From NCBI RefSeq assembly GCF_900163715.1, contig NZ_FWFF01000017.1, forward strand, positions 62,001-126,000: 64,000 nt of DNA. The letters are read 5' to 3'. Made by a program: the position numbers and the translations under genes. The notes under the pieces are model-generated. The model searched no databases. It worked only from the letters and a program-made list of their open reading frames with translations, and was not told the origin of the DNA. The stretch is from Brevibacterium yomogidense. Its GTDB lineage: Bacteria > Actinomycetota > Actinomycetes > Actinomycetales > Brevibacteriaceae. This document shows positions 15,624 through 23,501 of this stretch, in pieces (position 1 is the first letter of the stretch; the number at the start of each line of letters is the position of its first letter).

Positions 15624-16709
15624 GTGAGTGCGATACTGACTGCGACGTCTGAGACCATGAGGAAGATGAACGAGCCGATGACTCCCGATACTGCGGGCAC
15701 CCTGTCCCGTCCGCCGGCTGGGCCGTTCGCCGCGGCCGATTCCGCGCTGGCGATGGACCTGGCGACCCGCCTCGAGCGTGTCGAGGCGCGGCTCACGGAG
15801 GCCGCCGCGCAGTCCGACCGGCTGCCGCACGAAGCCTCCCACCATCTGATGCGCGCGGGCGGCAAGCGCGTGCGCCCCCTGCTCGTCCTCCTCGCCGCCG
15901 AACTGGGCGACGGGACGCGGTCCGACGTGCTCGATGCGGCCGCCGCCGTCGAACTCATCCACTTGGCGACGCTCTACCACGACGACGTCATGGACGACGC
16001 CCCCGTGCGCCGCGGAGCGCCCAGCGCCCACGAGGTGTGGGGCAACTCCGTCGCCATCCTCACCGGCGACCTCCTCTTCGCCCGCGCCTCGCTGCTGTCG
16101 GCCGGCCTGGGTCCCGACGCGGTCCGCCTGCAGGCGACGACGTTCGAGCGGCTGGTCCTGGGACAGCTCTCGGAGTTCACCGGTCCGCGACCGGAGGACG
16201 ACCCCATCGACCACTACATCCGCGTGCTGTCGGACAAGACCGGCTCGCTCATCGCGGCGGCCGGTGAGTTCGGCATCCGCTTCTCCGGCGCATCGGACGC
16301 TCTCGTCGACCCGATCCGGGCCTACGGCGAGAAGGTCGGCGTCGCCTTCCAGCTGGCCGACGACATCATCGACCTCACCTCCGATGCGGAGACGTCCGGC
16401 AAGACTCCGGGGACGGACCTGCGCGAGGGCGTTCCGACCCTGCCCGTCCTGTATGCGCGCCGTGCGGCTGCCGCTGGAGATGCATCCGCCGCCGAGGTCG
16501 TCGCCCTGCTGGACGCGGATCTCACCTCTGACGAGGCTCTGGAGGCCGCGCGCTCCGCGCTCGCGGCACACCCGGTCACGGACCAGGCGAGGGCCGAGGC
16601 CCGCCGCTGGTCGGAGGACGCGATCACCGCGCTCGCGGTGCTGCCTGCCGGCGACGTGCGCGATGGCTTCGAGGCGTTCGCCCGGCAGGTCGTCGAACGC
16701 ACCTCCTGA
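15624..16709 (+). CDS. trans-polyprenyl diphosphate synthase (menaquinone side chain)
   Basis: All-alpha isoprenyl synthase of the long-chain (hepta/octaprenyl, IspB/GrcC) family that elongates FPP/GGPP with IPP to make the menaquinone side chain. Seen: RAGGKRVRPLLVLL, the first Asp-rich motif LYHDDVMDDAPVRRG, GDLLFARA, GQLSEF, and the second Asp-rich motif FQLADDIIDLT followed by GKTPGTDLREGVPTLPVLYA. It is 361 aa from the GTG at 15624. The first about 40 residues are poorly conserved, and ATG codons at 15657, 15666 and 15678 are possible alternatives. It lies 21 nt after menJ on the same strand. Chain length cannot be read reliably from sequence. Confidence 0.9.
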   Translation: MSAILTATSETMRKMNEPMTPDTAGTLSRPPAGPFAAADSALAMDLATRLERVEARLTEAAAQSDRLPHEASHHLMRAGGKRVRPLLVLLAAELGDGTRSDVLDAAAAVELIHLATLYHDDVMDDAPVRRGAPSAHEVWGNSVAILTGDLLFARASLLSAGLGPDAVRLQATTFERLVLGQLSEFTGPRPEDDPIDHYIRVLSDKTGSLIAAAGEFGIRFSGASDALVDPIRAYGEKVGVAFQLADDIIDLTSDAETSGKTPGTDLREGVPTLPVLYARRAAAAGDASAAEVVALLDADLTSDEALEAARSALAAHPVTDQARAEARRWSEDAITALAVLPAGDVRDGFEAFARQVVERTS

Positions 16710-16752
16710 CGACGGGCCGGCGTCAGGACTGTCGCCAGCACTGTCGAGTCGA

Positions 16753-17679
16753 TCAGCGCCTGCGTGAGGTGCGCACCATGTCGGTGATGAAGAGTGCGCA
16801 CGCGACCCAGATGATCGCGAAGCCCGCCCAGCGGGCCGGTGACATCTCTTCGCCCAGCAGCCAGACGCCCGTCACGAACTGCATCGACGGGGTGATGAAC
16901 TGCAGCATGCCCACCCAGCTCAGCGGGATCCGTCGCGCCGCGGCGCTGAACAGCAGCAGGGGCAGGGCGGTCGCCGGACCCAGCAGCAGCATGAAGACGA
17001 AGTGCCAGGAGCCCTGGGTCGTGAAGGTGTCCGTGTCCGCCGCCAGGGTCCAGCCGATGAAGGCTGCGGCCGGGACCGTCAGGATCAGCGTCTCGACCGT
17101 CAGCCCGCCCAGCGCGCCGACGGTGGCGCCGACCCTGTTCTTCAGCAGCCCGTAGCCCGCGAAGGTGAAGGCGACCAGCAGGCCCAGCCAGGGGACGGAG
17201 CCGTATCCGATCGAGATGACCAGGACCGCGACGGCCGCGACCCCGACCGCCGTCCACTGCAGGGGACGCAGCCTCTCCCGCAGGAAGACGACGCCCAGCA
17301 GGATCGTGATGAGCGGGTTGATGTAGTAGCCCAGCGAGACCTCGACGACGCGTCCCAGCTCCACCCCCAGCAGGAACCCCAGCCAGTTGATCGCGATGAG
17401 CACGCTCGCGGCGAGGAGCGTGACAGTGGTCCGCGGGCTCCGGAGGATCCGCCACACGAGCGGATACCCCCGGGTCAGTGCGAGGAGGAGCGCGCAGAAG
17501 AGCAGGCACCAGACGATCCTGTGGGAGAGGATCTCGAGGCTGCCCGCGGGGGCCAGCGAGTCGAAGTAGAGGGGGAGGAAGCCCCAGAGGAGGTAGGCGG
17601 TCGTTCCGTTGACCAGTCCTGCACGGCGCCTGGCCGTCTCATCTGCGGGCAGGCCGGAGGGTTCGGGGGTCTGCGTCAC
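16753..17679 (-). CDS. rarD: RarD/EamA-family permease
   Basis: A drug/metabolite-superfamily (EamA) transporter of 308 aa with about ten hydrophobic spans and a cytoplasmic N-terminus. The start of homology, NGTTAYLLWGFLPLYFDSL, and the following EILSHRIVWC are RarD-specific, as are NWLGFLLGVELGRVVEVSLG and GYYINPLITILLG. Despite the historic chloramphenicol name, the substrate is unknown (amino acids or metabolites are suspected for the family). The start GTG is supported by TAGAGT 6 nt upstream. It is convergent with the polyprenyl synthase and divergent from fprA. Confidence 0.88.
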   Translation of the reverse strand: MTQTPEPSGLPADETARRRAGLVNGTTAYLLWGFLPLYFDSLAPAGSLEILSHRIVWCLLFCALLLALTRGYPLVWRILRSPRTTVTLLAASVLIAINWLGFLLGVELGRVVEVSLGYYINPLITILLGVVFLRERLRPLQWTAVGVAAVAVLVISIGYGSVPWLGLLVAFTFAGYGLLKNRVGATVGALGGLTVETLILTVPAAAFIGWTLAADTDTFTTQGSWHFVFMLLLGPATALPLLLFSAAARRIPLSWVGMLQFITPSMQFVTGVWLLGEEMSPARWAGFAIIWVACALFITDMVRTSRRR

Positions 17680-17685
17680 GTCCCC

Positions 17686-17691
17686 ACTCTA
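17686..17691 (-). promoter_or_regulatory. -10 hexamer TAGAGT, leaderless rarD promoter
   Basis: TAGAGT on the minus strand, 6 nt before the GTG of rarD. Confidence 0.5.
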
Positions 17692-17835
17692 GTGATGCCT
17701 GTGAGTTCCCGAACAAGTGCCGTATGTGTGAGCAGGGTCGCGGTGGGGGCAGGTGAGGTAGCACTAAGATGGACGGTCGGTACTCGTCAGTCGTGGTGGT
17801 CGCAGACGCCTCCACCCGCGAAAGGTGTGTGAACA

Positions 17836-19224
17836 GTGAGTCGAGCTCTTCGTGTTGCGATCGTAGGAGCGGGACCGGCCGGAATCTATGCGGCGGACCT
17901 GCTCACCAAGGCCGAACGCGACTTCGAGCTCAGCATCGATCTCTTCGAGCGGCTGCCCGTCCCGTTCGGCCTCGTCCGCTACGGCGTGGCTCCGGACCAC
18001 CCGCGGATCAAGGGCATCCAGAAGGCCCTCATCAAGGTGCTGGACCGCGGCGACGTGCGGCTCATCGGCAACGTCGACTTCGGGACCGACCTCACGCTCG
18101 AGGACCTGCGCCGGCACTACGACGCGGTGATCTTCTCGACCGGCTCGTTCGACGACGCCCGGCTGGACCTCCCCGGTGTGGATCTGCCGCGCTCGTACGG
18201 CGCCGCGGACTTCGTCAACTGGTACGACGCGCATCCGGACGTGTCTCAGGAGTGGCCGCTCGACGCGGAGCGCGTCGGAGTCATCGGCAATGGGAACGTC
18301 GCCCTGGACGTCGCCCGCGTGCTCGCGAAGCAGGCCGACGACATGCTGAGCACTGAGATCCCGGATCACGTCTATCAGGGCCTGAAGGACTCCAGGGTCA
18401 CGGACGTGCATGTGTTCGGTCGCCGCGGGCCCGCGCAGACGAAGTTCACCCCGCTGGAGCTGCGGGAGCTGGGCCTCGTCAAGGACGTGGACATCGTCGT
18501 GTACCCGGAGGACTACGAGTTCGACGAGGCCTCGATGGCCGCGATCCACAGCAACAACCAGACGAAGCAGGTCACGAAGACGCTCACGGACTTCACCCTG
18601 CGCGAGCCGACGGGCGCGCCTCGGCGTCTGCACCTCCACTTCCTCCATGCGCCCGTCGAGGTCCTGGGCGACGAGGAGACAGGCGTGACGGGCCTGCGGA
18701 CGGAGCGCCAGCAGCTGGACGGGAACGGCGGGGTCGTCGGCACCGGCACGCTGCACGACTGGGACCTCGATGCCGTCTACCGTGCTGTGGGCTACTTCGG
18801 CTCGCCGCTGACGGACATCCCGTTCGACGCCGACAAGGGCGTCATCACGAACGTCGAGGGGCGAGTCCACGAGGGCACCTCGCAGGCGACCGCAGCAGAG
18901 ACTCCCGTGATCGACGGCCTCTACGCGACCGGATGGATCAAGCGCGGGCCCGTCGGACTCATCGGCCACACGAAGGGCGATGCGCTCCAGACGATCACCC
19001 ACCTCATCGAGGATCGCGAGGCCGGCCGGCTGCCGCAGCCTGAGGAACCGTCGGAGGACGCCATCACAGCGCTCCTGGACGCGCGCGGAGTCGACTATGC
19101 GGACTGGGACGGGTTCCATCGCCTGGAGACCGCTGAGAAGGCGCTGGGCGAGCCGCAGGGCCGTGAGCGCGTCAAGATCCCCACGCGTGTCGGGATGCTC
19201 GAGCACTCGCGCCGGCAGGCCTGA
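17836..19224 (+). CDS. fprA: ferredoxin/flavodoxin--NADP+ reductase, adrenodoxin-reductase type (FprA)
   Basis: A 462-aa FAD/NADP flavoenzyme of the GR2/adrenodoxin-reductase class that moves electrons between NADPH and ferredoxin. Seen: the FAD motif VAIVGAGPAGIYAADLL, FERLPVPFGLVRYGVAPDHP (class signature), the NADP motif GVIGNGNVALDVARVL, FGRRGPAQTKFTPLELREL, and the C-terminal GWIKRGPVGLIGHTKGDA. The length matches mycobacterial FprA. GTG at 17836 is preceded by AAAGG. A TAAGAT hexamer at 17765-17770 may be its -10, giving a leader of about 60 nt. Partner ferredoxins are not in this window. Confidence 0.93.
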   Translation: MSRALRVAIVGAGPAGIYAADLLTKAERDFELSIDLFERLPVPFGLVRYGVAPDHPRIKGIQKALIKVLDRGDVRLIGNVDFGTDLTLEDLRRHYDAVIFSTGSFDDARLDLPGVDLPRSYGAADFVNWYDAHPDVSQEWPLDAERVGVIGNGNVALDVARVLAKQADDMLSTEIPDHVYQGLKDSRVTDVHVFGRRGPAQTKFTPLELRELGLVKDVDIVVYPEDYEFDEASMAAIHSNNQTKQVTKTLTDFTLREPTGAPRRLHLHFLHAPVEVLGDEETGVTGLRTERQQLDGNGGVVGTGTLHDWDLDAVYRAVGYFGSPLTDIPFDADKGVITNVEGRVHEGTSQATAAETPVIDGLYATGWIKRGPVGLIGHTKGDALQTITHLIEDREAGRLPQPEEPSEDAITALLDARGVDYADWDGFHRLETAEKALGEPQGRERVKIPTRVGMLEHSRRQA

Positions 19225-19239
19225 GCCTCCCCTCCAGCG

Positions 19240-19309
19240 CGCAGGAGCACCGCGTAGAAGCACTCCGTAGGAGCACTGCACTGGAGCACAGCACAGGAGC
19301 ACTGCACAG
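19240..19309. repeat. degenerate GGAGCACTGCA-type repeats between fprA and ectC
   Basis: Four to five imperfect copies of a 15-17-bp unit containing AGGAGCACTGCAC. Noncoding. Confidence 0.75.
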
Positions 19310-19356
19310 CACAGAAGCGGCGGCCGCACCCATCGGGTGCGACCGCCGCTTCTGTG
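19310..19356. terminator. bidirectional hairpin terminator between fprA and ectC
   Basis: A 22-bp stem with one mismatch and a 3-nt loop lies between two convergent genes. The lower stem is CACAGAAGCGG/CCGCTTCTGTG; there are short T/A tracts rather than a long U run. Confidence 0.8.
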
Positions 19357-19372
19357 CGTGTGACGCGAGGCG

Positions 19373-19777
19373 TCAGGAGATCGGCGTGCCGTCCTCGTTG
19401 AGAGCGGGGTAGACACCGTTCTCGTCGTGGACCTCACGGCCCGTGACGGGCGGGTTGAAGGTGCAGATCATCCGCATCTCGTGCTCGGTCCGCACCGTGT
19501 GCTTGTCGTGCTTGTCGAGGAGGTACAGCGTGCCGTCGCGCAGCTCGTGGACCTCTCCGGTCTCCTCATCCGTGATGGTCCCGGAGCCGCCGACGCAGTA
19601 CACGGCCTCGATGTGGTTCTGGTAGTGGAACGTCGAGGTGGTTCCTGCGTAGAGGGTCGTCTCGTGGAACGAGAAGCCGACGCCCTCGCGCGCCAGCACC
19701 ATGCGGCGGCTGCGCCAGTTGTCGCTGACGATGTCGCGCTCGGTGCCGTTGAGGTCATCGATGTTCACAACGTACAT
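19373..19777 (-). CDS. ectC: L-ectoine synthase EctC
   Basis: Cupin-fold enzyme that cyclises N-gamma-acetyl-diaminobutyrate to ectoine, the last step. It is 134 aa, exactly the family size. Seen: NWRSRRMVLAREGVGFSFHE, the metal-binding HYQNHIEAVYCVGGSG block, DGTLYLLDKHDKHTVR, and CTFNPPVTGREVHDENGVY near the C-terminus. The ATG has a CAGGAGT Shine-Dalgarno 6-7 nt upstream. It is third in an ectA-ectB-ectC run on the minus strand, 126 nt after ectB, and is followed by a strong terminator, so the operon ends here; no ectD hydroxylase follows. Confidence 0.97.
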   Translation of the reverse strand: MYVVNIDDLNGTERDIVSDNWRSRRMVLAREGVGFSFHETTLYAGTTSTFHYQNHIEAVYCVGGSGTITDEETGEVHELRDGTLYLLDKHDKHTVRTEHEMRMICTFNPPVTGREVHDENGVYPALNEDGTPIS

Positions 19778-19903
19778 GGGATCACTCCTGAAGATCGTGG
19801 TGTGAGCGGTGCTCGGGGAACGAGCAGCCGTTCCGGCAGTGTGCCACCCCGGACTGACGGGCGGTGGTCTCCGTTCGTCGGACCGGGGTGGCGAGTGTGC
19901 GTA

Positions 19904-21190
19904 TCAGGCAGACGTGGCCTCGGCGGAGGGGCGCTCGACGGCGGGACCGGTGACGGTCCGGACCGCGGCCTCGATGATGTCGAGTCCTCGCTCCAGCTCG
20001 TCAGCGGTCACCGTCAGCGGAGGCATGATCTTCACGACCTCGTCCTTCGGTCCGGACGTCTCGAGGAGCATCCCGTTGCGGAAGGCCTCGGCCGCGATCT
20101 TGCCGGCGGCCTCGGGATCCTCGAAGAACAGGCCGGACAGCAGGCCGCGTCCGCGGACTCCGGCGCCGCTCGTCGTGACAGCGATCGACTCGAGGCGTGC
20201 GTGCATCGCGTCGATGGTGGTCGCGAGTTCCTTCTGGAAGGAGGGATCCGCCCAGTACTCCTTGAGCGCTGCGGTGGCGGTGACGAACGCTGCGTTGTTG
20301 CCGCGGAACGTGCCGTTGTGCTCGCCCGGCGACCAGATGTCGAGTTCCGGACGGAACAGCGTCAGCGCCATCGGCAGGCCGGAGCCCGCGATGGACTTCG
20401 ACAGGCAGACGATGTCCGGGACGATCCCTGCGTCCTCGAAGCTGAAGAACGTGCCCGTGCGGCCGCAGCCGGCCTGGACGTCGTCGACGATCAGCAGGAT
20501 CTCGTGCTCCGCGCACAGGTCGGAGAGGCGGCGCAGCCAGTCGAAGCGCGCGGCGCGGAGGCCGCCCTCGCCCTGGACCGTCTCGACGATGATGGCGGCC
20601 GGCTTGTCGACGCCGGAGCCCGAGTCCTCGAGGACGCGCTCGAGCCAGAGGAAGTCCGCCGTCTCGCCATCGAAGTAGTCGTCGTAGGGGATCTTCGACG
20701 AGTTGGTGAGCGGGATGCCCGCACCCTGGCGCTTCATCGAGTTGCCGGTCACGGACAGCGAGCCGAGCGTCATGCCGTGGAACGCGTTCGTGAACGACAG
20801 GATGTGCTGGCGCCCGGTGTACTTGCGGGCCAGCTTGAGCGCCGCCTCGACCGTGTTCGTGCCCGTGGGGCCGGGGAACATGACCTTGTAGGGCAGCTCG
20901 CGGGGCTCCAGGATGACGTCCTTGAACGTCTGCAGGAACTCGCGCTTGGCGGGCGTCATCATGTCCATCGAGTGCAGGACGGCGCCGGACTGCAGGTATT
21001 CGATGAGCGGCTCCATGACCACGGGATTGTTGTGGCCGTAGTTCAGAGCGCCGGCTCCGGAGAAGAAGTCCAGGTACTCCGTGCCGGATGCGTCCGTCTG
21101 CGTCGCGCCGGACGCCTGCACGAACTCCACCGGCCAGCTGCGGGAGTAGCTGCGGACCTCGGATTCGAGGGAGTAGAAGATGTCGGTCAT
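19904..21190 (-). CDS. ectB: diaminobutyrate--2-oxoglutarate transaminase EctB
   Basis: PLP-dependent class III aminotransferase that makes L-2,4-diaminobutyrate from aspartate semialdehyde and glutamate, the first ectoine step. It is 428 aa. Seen: [78 protein letters not shown] (PLP-binding Asp) and [18 protein letters not shown] (Schiff-base Lys). The ATG at 21190 is preferred to a GTG four codons upstream because AGGAAGG lies 11 nt before it but abuts the GTG. It is 187 nt after ectA, a wide gap that may hold its own promoter. Confidence 0.97.
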   Translation of the reverse strand: MTDIFYSLESEVRSYSRSWPVEFVQASGATQTDASGTEYLDFFSGAGALNYGHNNPVVMEPLIEYLQSGAVLHSMDMMTPAKREFLQTFKDVILEPRELPYKVMFPGPTGTNTVEAALKLARKYTGRQHILSFTNAFHGMTLGSLSVTGNSMKRQGAGIPLTNSSKIPYDDYFDGETADFLWLERVLEDSGSGVDKPAAIIVETVQGEGGLRAARFDWLRRLSDLCAEHEILLIVDDVQAGCGRTGTFFSFEDAGIVPDIVCLSKSIAGSGLPMALTLFRPELDIWSPGEHNGTFRGNNAAFVTATAALKEYWADPSFQKELATTIDAMHARLESIAVTTSGAGVRGRGLLSGLFFEDPEAAGKIAAEAFRNGMLLETSGPKDEVVKIMPPLTVTADELERGLDIIEAAVRTVTGPAVERPSAEATSA

Positions 21191-21377
21191 GGTGGTTCTC
21201 ACCTTCCTGGGGTCTTCGACCCTTGGGATTCGACCGGACGGGAGCCGCTTCTCGGCTGCTGGACCGAACGGTCCGGACGCGTGCGGAGGTTCAGTCCGAA
21301 GCGCCCGACGTGGGTGGGGACGGTGTCACTGTGAGGACAGTGCCGGGTCGCGGCGCGATGGCCGCGGCCGTCCATGC

Positions 21378-21926
21378 TCAGCGTGAGCCGAGCGGTGCGA
21401 TCTCATAGAGGTGCTCCGTGTCGTGGCCGTCCGGGTAGTCCTCCGGCACGAACAGGGGGCTGTGGGTGCATTCCGCGCCGTGGCGGGCTGCGAAGGACGT
21501 GAAGAGTCGCTGGGACGCTTCGTTGTCCGCGGTGATCGTCGTCTCGAGGCGGGCTGCCCCGGTGCGATCAGCCAGCTCGTCCAGCATCCGGCCTGCCAGC
21601 CCGTGTCCGCGGCTGGCGGCATCGACGGCGACCTGCCAGATCATGAGCGTGTCCGGAGCGTCCGGACGCATGTAGCCGGTGATGAAGCCGGCCGGTTCTC
21701 CGTCGAGCGCCGCCAGGACGGAGGTGCGGGAGAAGTCGCGCGCCCACAGGAGGTAGGCGTACGAGGTGTTGAGATCCAGAACCTTCGAATCACGGGCCAG
21801 CGTCCACATGTGCTTGCCGTCCGCGATGGAGGGGGAGCGGAGCTCGACCCGCTCGGAACCGGAGTCCTCAGCGGGGGTAGAAGCGGAAGTGGTCTCTGTG
21901 TCTGCGGGAGTCACGTGTTCCAACAT
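21378..21926 (-). CDS. ectA: L-2,4-diaminobutyrate N-gamma-acetyltransferase EctA
   Basis: GNAT-fold acetyltransferase, second enzyme of ectoine synthesis. Homology begins at VELRSPSIADGKHMWTLARD and includes NTSYAYLLWARDFS, AGFITGYMRPDAPDTLMIWQ, the acetyl-CoA loop VDAASRGHGLAGRML and TTITADNEASQRLFTSFA, all EctA hallmarks. ATG at 21926 gives 182 aa with about 30 non-conserved N-terminal residues. A longer upstream frame is non-conserved and is rejected. No Shine-Dalgarno is visible before the ATG. It is the first gene of the ectABC run, so osmotic regulation should act in the 240 bases upstream; no site could be identified there. Confidence 0.93.
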   Translation of the reverse strand: MLEHVTPADTETTSASTPAEDSGSERVELRSPSIADGKHMWTLARDSKVLDLNTSYAYLLWARDFSRTSVLAALDGEPAGFITGYMRPDAPDTLMIWQVAVDAASRGHGLAGRMLDELADRTGAARLETTITADNEASQRLFTSFAARHGAECTHSPLFVPEDYPDGHDTEHLYEIAPLGSR

Positions 21927-22167
21927 AGCGATCTGAGGGAGGATCTCAACCGCCGGAAAGTGTGCTGCGGGCCCGCGATGAGCGGCTTCAGGGGGTCTGA
22001 GGGTTCCCAGGTGAGACCCCCGCATCGTCAGTGGTTCCGGGGGCTGGCGGGGGGTCGCTCGGACCGGATCCGGACGGCTGTGGAACTGGAGTCCCATCGT
22101 TGCGGGACCGTTACCGGTTCGTTACCCAGAAACCATCATGCGGGATTCTCGTGTGAGCTGCGTCACG
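21927..22167. other. spacer upstream of ectA
   Basis: It should hold the ectABC promoter, but no clear -35/-10 pair at good spacing was found. It contains GTTACCGGTTCGTTACCC at about 22108-22125, a partly repeated GTTACC motif of unknown meaning. No gene is seen. Confidence 0.4.
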
Positions 22168-22228
22168 ACGAGGCGGGTGCGGCTCCTCCGGGTGCGACTT
22201 CTCCGTGGAGGTGCCGCACCCGCCTCGT
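22168..22228. terminator. hairpin downstream of yajQ
   Basis: A perfect 16-bp inverted repeat (ACGAGGCGGGTGCGGC and its complement) encloses 29 nt that can pair further through CCTCC/GGAGG. It lies 25 nt after the yajQ stop on that gene's strand. Confidence 0.65.
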
Positions 22229-22253
22229 GCATGCGGAGTGGTCCGACCGGCGG

Positions 22254-22745
22254 TCAGCGGTAGTTGACGAACTGGAGGTCGACGTCGAGGTCCTTGCCCT
22301 TGAGTAGGCTGATGACCGACTGGAGGTCGTCGCGCTTCTTCGAGGTCACGCGCAGCTCGTCGCCCTGGATCTGAGCCTTGACGCCCTTGGGACCCTCTTC
22401 GCGGATGATCTTGGAGACCTCCTTGGCGTTCTCCTTGTCGATGCCCTCCTTGAGGGTGGCGTCGATTCGGTGCTCCTTGCCGGACGGGTACGGCTCTCCC
22501 GCGTCGATCGACTTGAGCGAGATGCCCCGACGGACGAGCTTCGACTGGAAGACATCGAGGACCGCGGCGACGCGGTCGGCGCCGTCGGCGCGCAGCTGGA
22601 TGCCCTCGCCCTTCCATTCGATCGCGGCGCCCGACCCCTTGAAGTCGTAGCGGGACCCGATCTCCTTCGCCGCCTGGTTCAGGGCGTTGTCCGCCTCCTG
22701 GCGGTCGATCTTGCTGACGATGTCGAAACTGGAATCCGCTGCCAT
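22254..22745 (-). CDS. yajQ: YajQ/DUF520 family nucleotide-binding protein
   Basis: A 163-aa cytoplasmic protein of the universal YajQ family with two ferredoxin-like halves. Seen: [72 protein letters not shown], and the C-terminal DLQFVNYR. Family members bind nucleotides (cyclic di-GMP in some Gammaproteobacteria), but the actinobacterial role is unknown. Start ATG 22745 has AGGAGG 6 nt upstream; the longer frame is rejected. It is divergently placed from the tRNA-Tyr gene and appears monocistronic. Confidence 0.95.
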   Translation of the reverse strand: MAADSSFDIVSKIDRQEADNALNQAAKEIGSRYDFKGSGAAIEWKGEGIQLRADGADRVAAVLDVFQSKLVRRGISLKSIDAGEPYPSGKEHRIDATLKEGIDKENAKEVSKIIREEGPKGVKAQIQGDELRVTSKKRDDLQSVISLLKGKDLDVDLQFVNYR

Positions 22746-22949
22746 GATGTGCCTCCTGCTGGACGACGGGCGGCCGGCGTCCTGGCCGATCTCCCGTCGG
22801 GGTGGGTGGTCTGTCGTCGCGACGGTGCGCACGAGCGCCCCCGCGTATGGCGCCCATGCTAGTCGAGGGCCTCCGGGGATGCCTCTGCCTGCGCGCGGAT
22901 GCCCGCGCAGAGGCGCCTCCCGAGTGTGCTGCGGACCTCACCCGCCCGA

Positions 22950-22979
22950 TTAGCGCCGGTGCGGCCGAATGTGTATTCT
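22950..22979 (+). promoter_or_regulatory. candidate tRNA-Tyr promoter
   Basis: TTAGCG (22950-22955), 18-nt spacer, TATTCT (22974-22979), about 26 nt before the mature tRNA. The -10 is good and the -35 weak. Confidence 0.4.
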
Positions 22980-23005
22980 CTATCAGGTGCTCGAGAGAGC
23001 GCGAC

Positions 23006-23087
23006 GGCAGATTGCCCGAGCGGCCAAAGGGAGCTGACTGTAAATCAGCCGGCACAGCCTTCGAAGGTTCGAATCCTTCATCTGCCA
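23006..23087 (+). tRNA. tRNA-Tyr (anticodon GTA)
   Basis: An 82-nt class II tRNA with a long variable arm. The acceptor stem GGCAGAT pairs with ATCTGCC, discriminator A. The anticodon loop is CTGTAAA, the T-arm GGTTCGAATCC. The 3' CCA is not encoded (CCG follows). Confidence 0.97.
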
Positions 23088-23089
23088 CC

Positions 23090-23135
23090 GAAGACGGCCC
23101 GTCACCAGCGGAAACGCTGACGACGGGCCGTCTTC
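23090..23135 (+). terminator. terminator of tRNA-Tyr
   Basis: The outer stem GAAGACGGCCCGTC/GACGGGCCGTCTTC encloses an inner AGCG-GAAA-CGCT tetraloop hairpin, directly after the tRNA. Confidence 0.8.
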
Positions 23136-23163
23136 GTTCGTCTGCGGGCCCTCGGCGATCCAG

Positions 23164-23244
23164 GGTTAGAGGTCTCGACCCAGTTTGCGAGGTTATATGC
23201 CACGGTCCAGCTGTCGAGGTTATAGGTCTCGATCCAGCTATCGA
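23164..23244. repeat. three 27-bp tandem repeats
   Basis: Units at 23164, 23191 and 23218, each starting GGTTA and ending TCGA or GCGA, with CCAGYT in the middle. The second unit is the most diverged. The array ends exactly at the start of the palindromic element that follows. Confidence 0.85.
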
Positions 23245-23300
23245 GTGAGTGCAAAGCGGCCCCATCACCCGTGTGAGGGGGCCGCTTTGCACTCACTCGA
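23241..23300. repeat. 60-bp palindromic element (23-bp perfect arms)
   Basis: Perfect 23-bp inverted arms with a 13-nt loop. The arm contains TGAGTGCAAAGCGGCCCC. Its outer TGAGTGCAA end matches the ends of the two 50-bp elements around cinA. It could act as a terminator, but there is no U-tract and no gene stop within 150 nt. Confidence 0.85.
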
Positions 23301-23328
23301 CGAGATGCCGGTTGGCTCCGGTTGGCTC

Positions 23329-23415
23329 GGGGCAGAACTACCTGGGGCAGAACTACCTGGGGCAGAACTCCCTGTGGCAGAACCCCCGACGGCAGAACAC
23401 CTCCCCCGGACGGCA
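23329..23415. repeat. 15-bp GGGGCAGAACTACCT tandem repeat array
   Basis: Two identical units (23329, 23344), a third with one change (23359), then three progressively decayed GGCAGARC units. With the two repeats just upstream it fills most of the 414-nt tRNA-Tyr to glsA gap; no gene is seen. Confidence 0.9.
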
Positions 23416-23489
23416 GAGCATCTCCCATCGGCATGCACAGCGTGACGGGACGGACACATGTCTGTCCGTCCGACAGGGCGTGCGGACAG

Positions 23490-23495
23490 TAGCCT
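23490..23495 (+). promoter_or_regulatory. -10 hexamer TAGCCT, leaderless glsA promoter
   Basis: TAGCCT lies 6 nt before the glsA ATG at 23502, with no Shine-Dalgarno between. Confidence 0.45.
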
Positions 23496-23501
23496 GATCG
23501 C

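Noticed and set aside
9272-16709. Horizontal-transfer island in the men region
   Set aside because: No tRNA, integrase, flanking repeats or composition shift were visible; the interruptions look like ordinary rearrangement.
19427-21334. A 635-codon plus-strand frame over ectB/ectC
   Set aside because: It is antisense of recognised ectoine genes and has no recognisable domain.
23164-23415. CRISPR-like look of the 27-bp and 15-bp arrays
   Set aside because: Units are contiguous without spacers, degenerate, and no cas genes are in the window.
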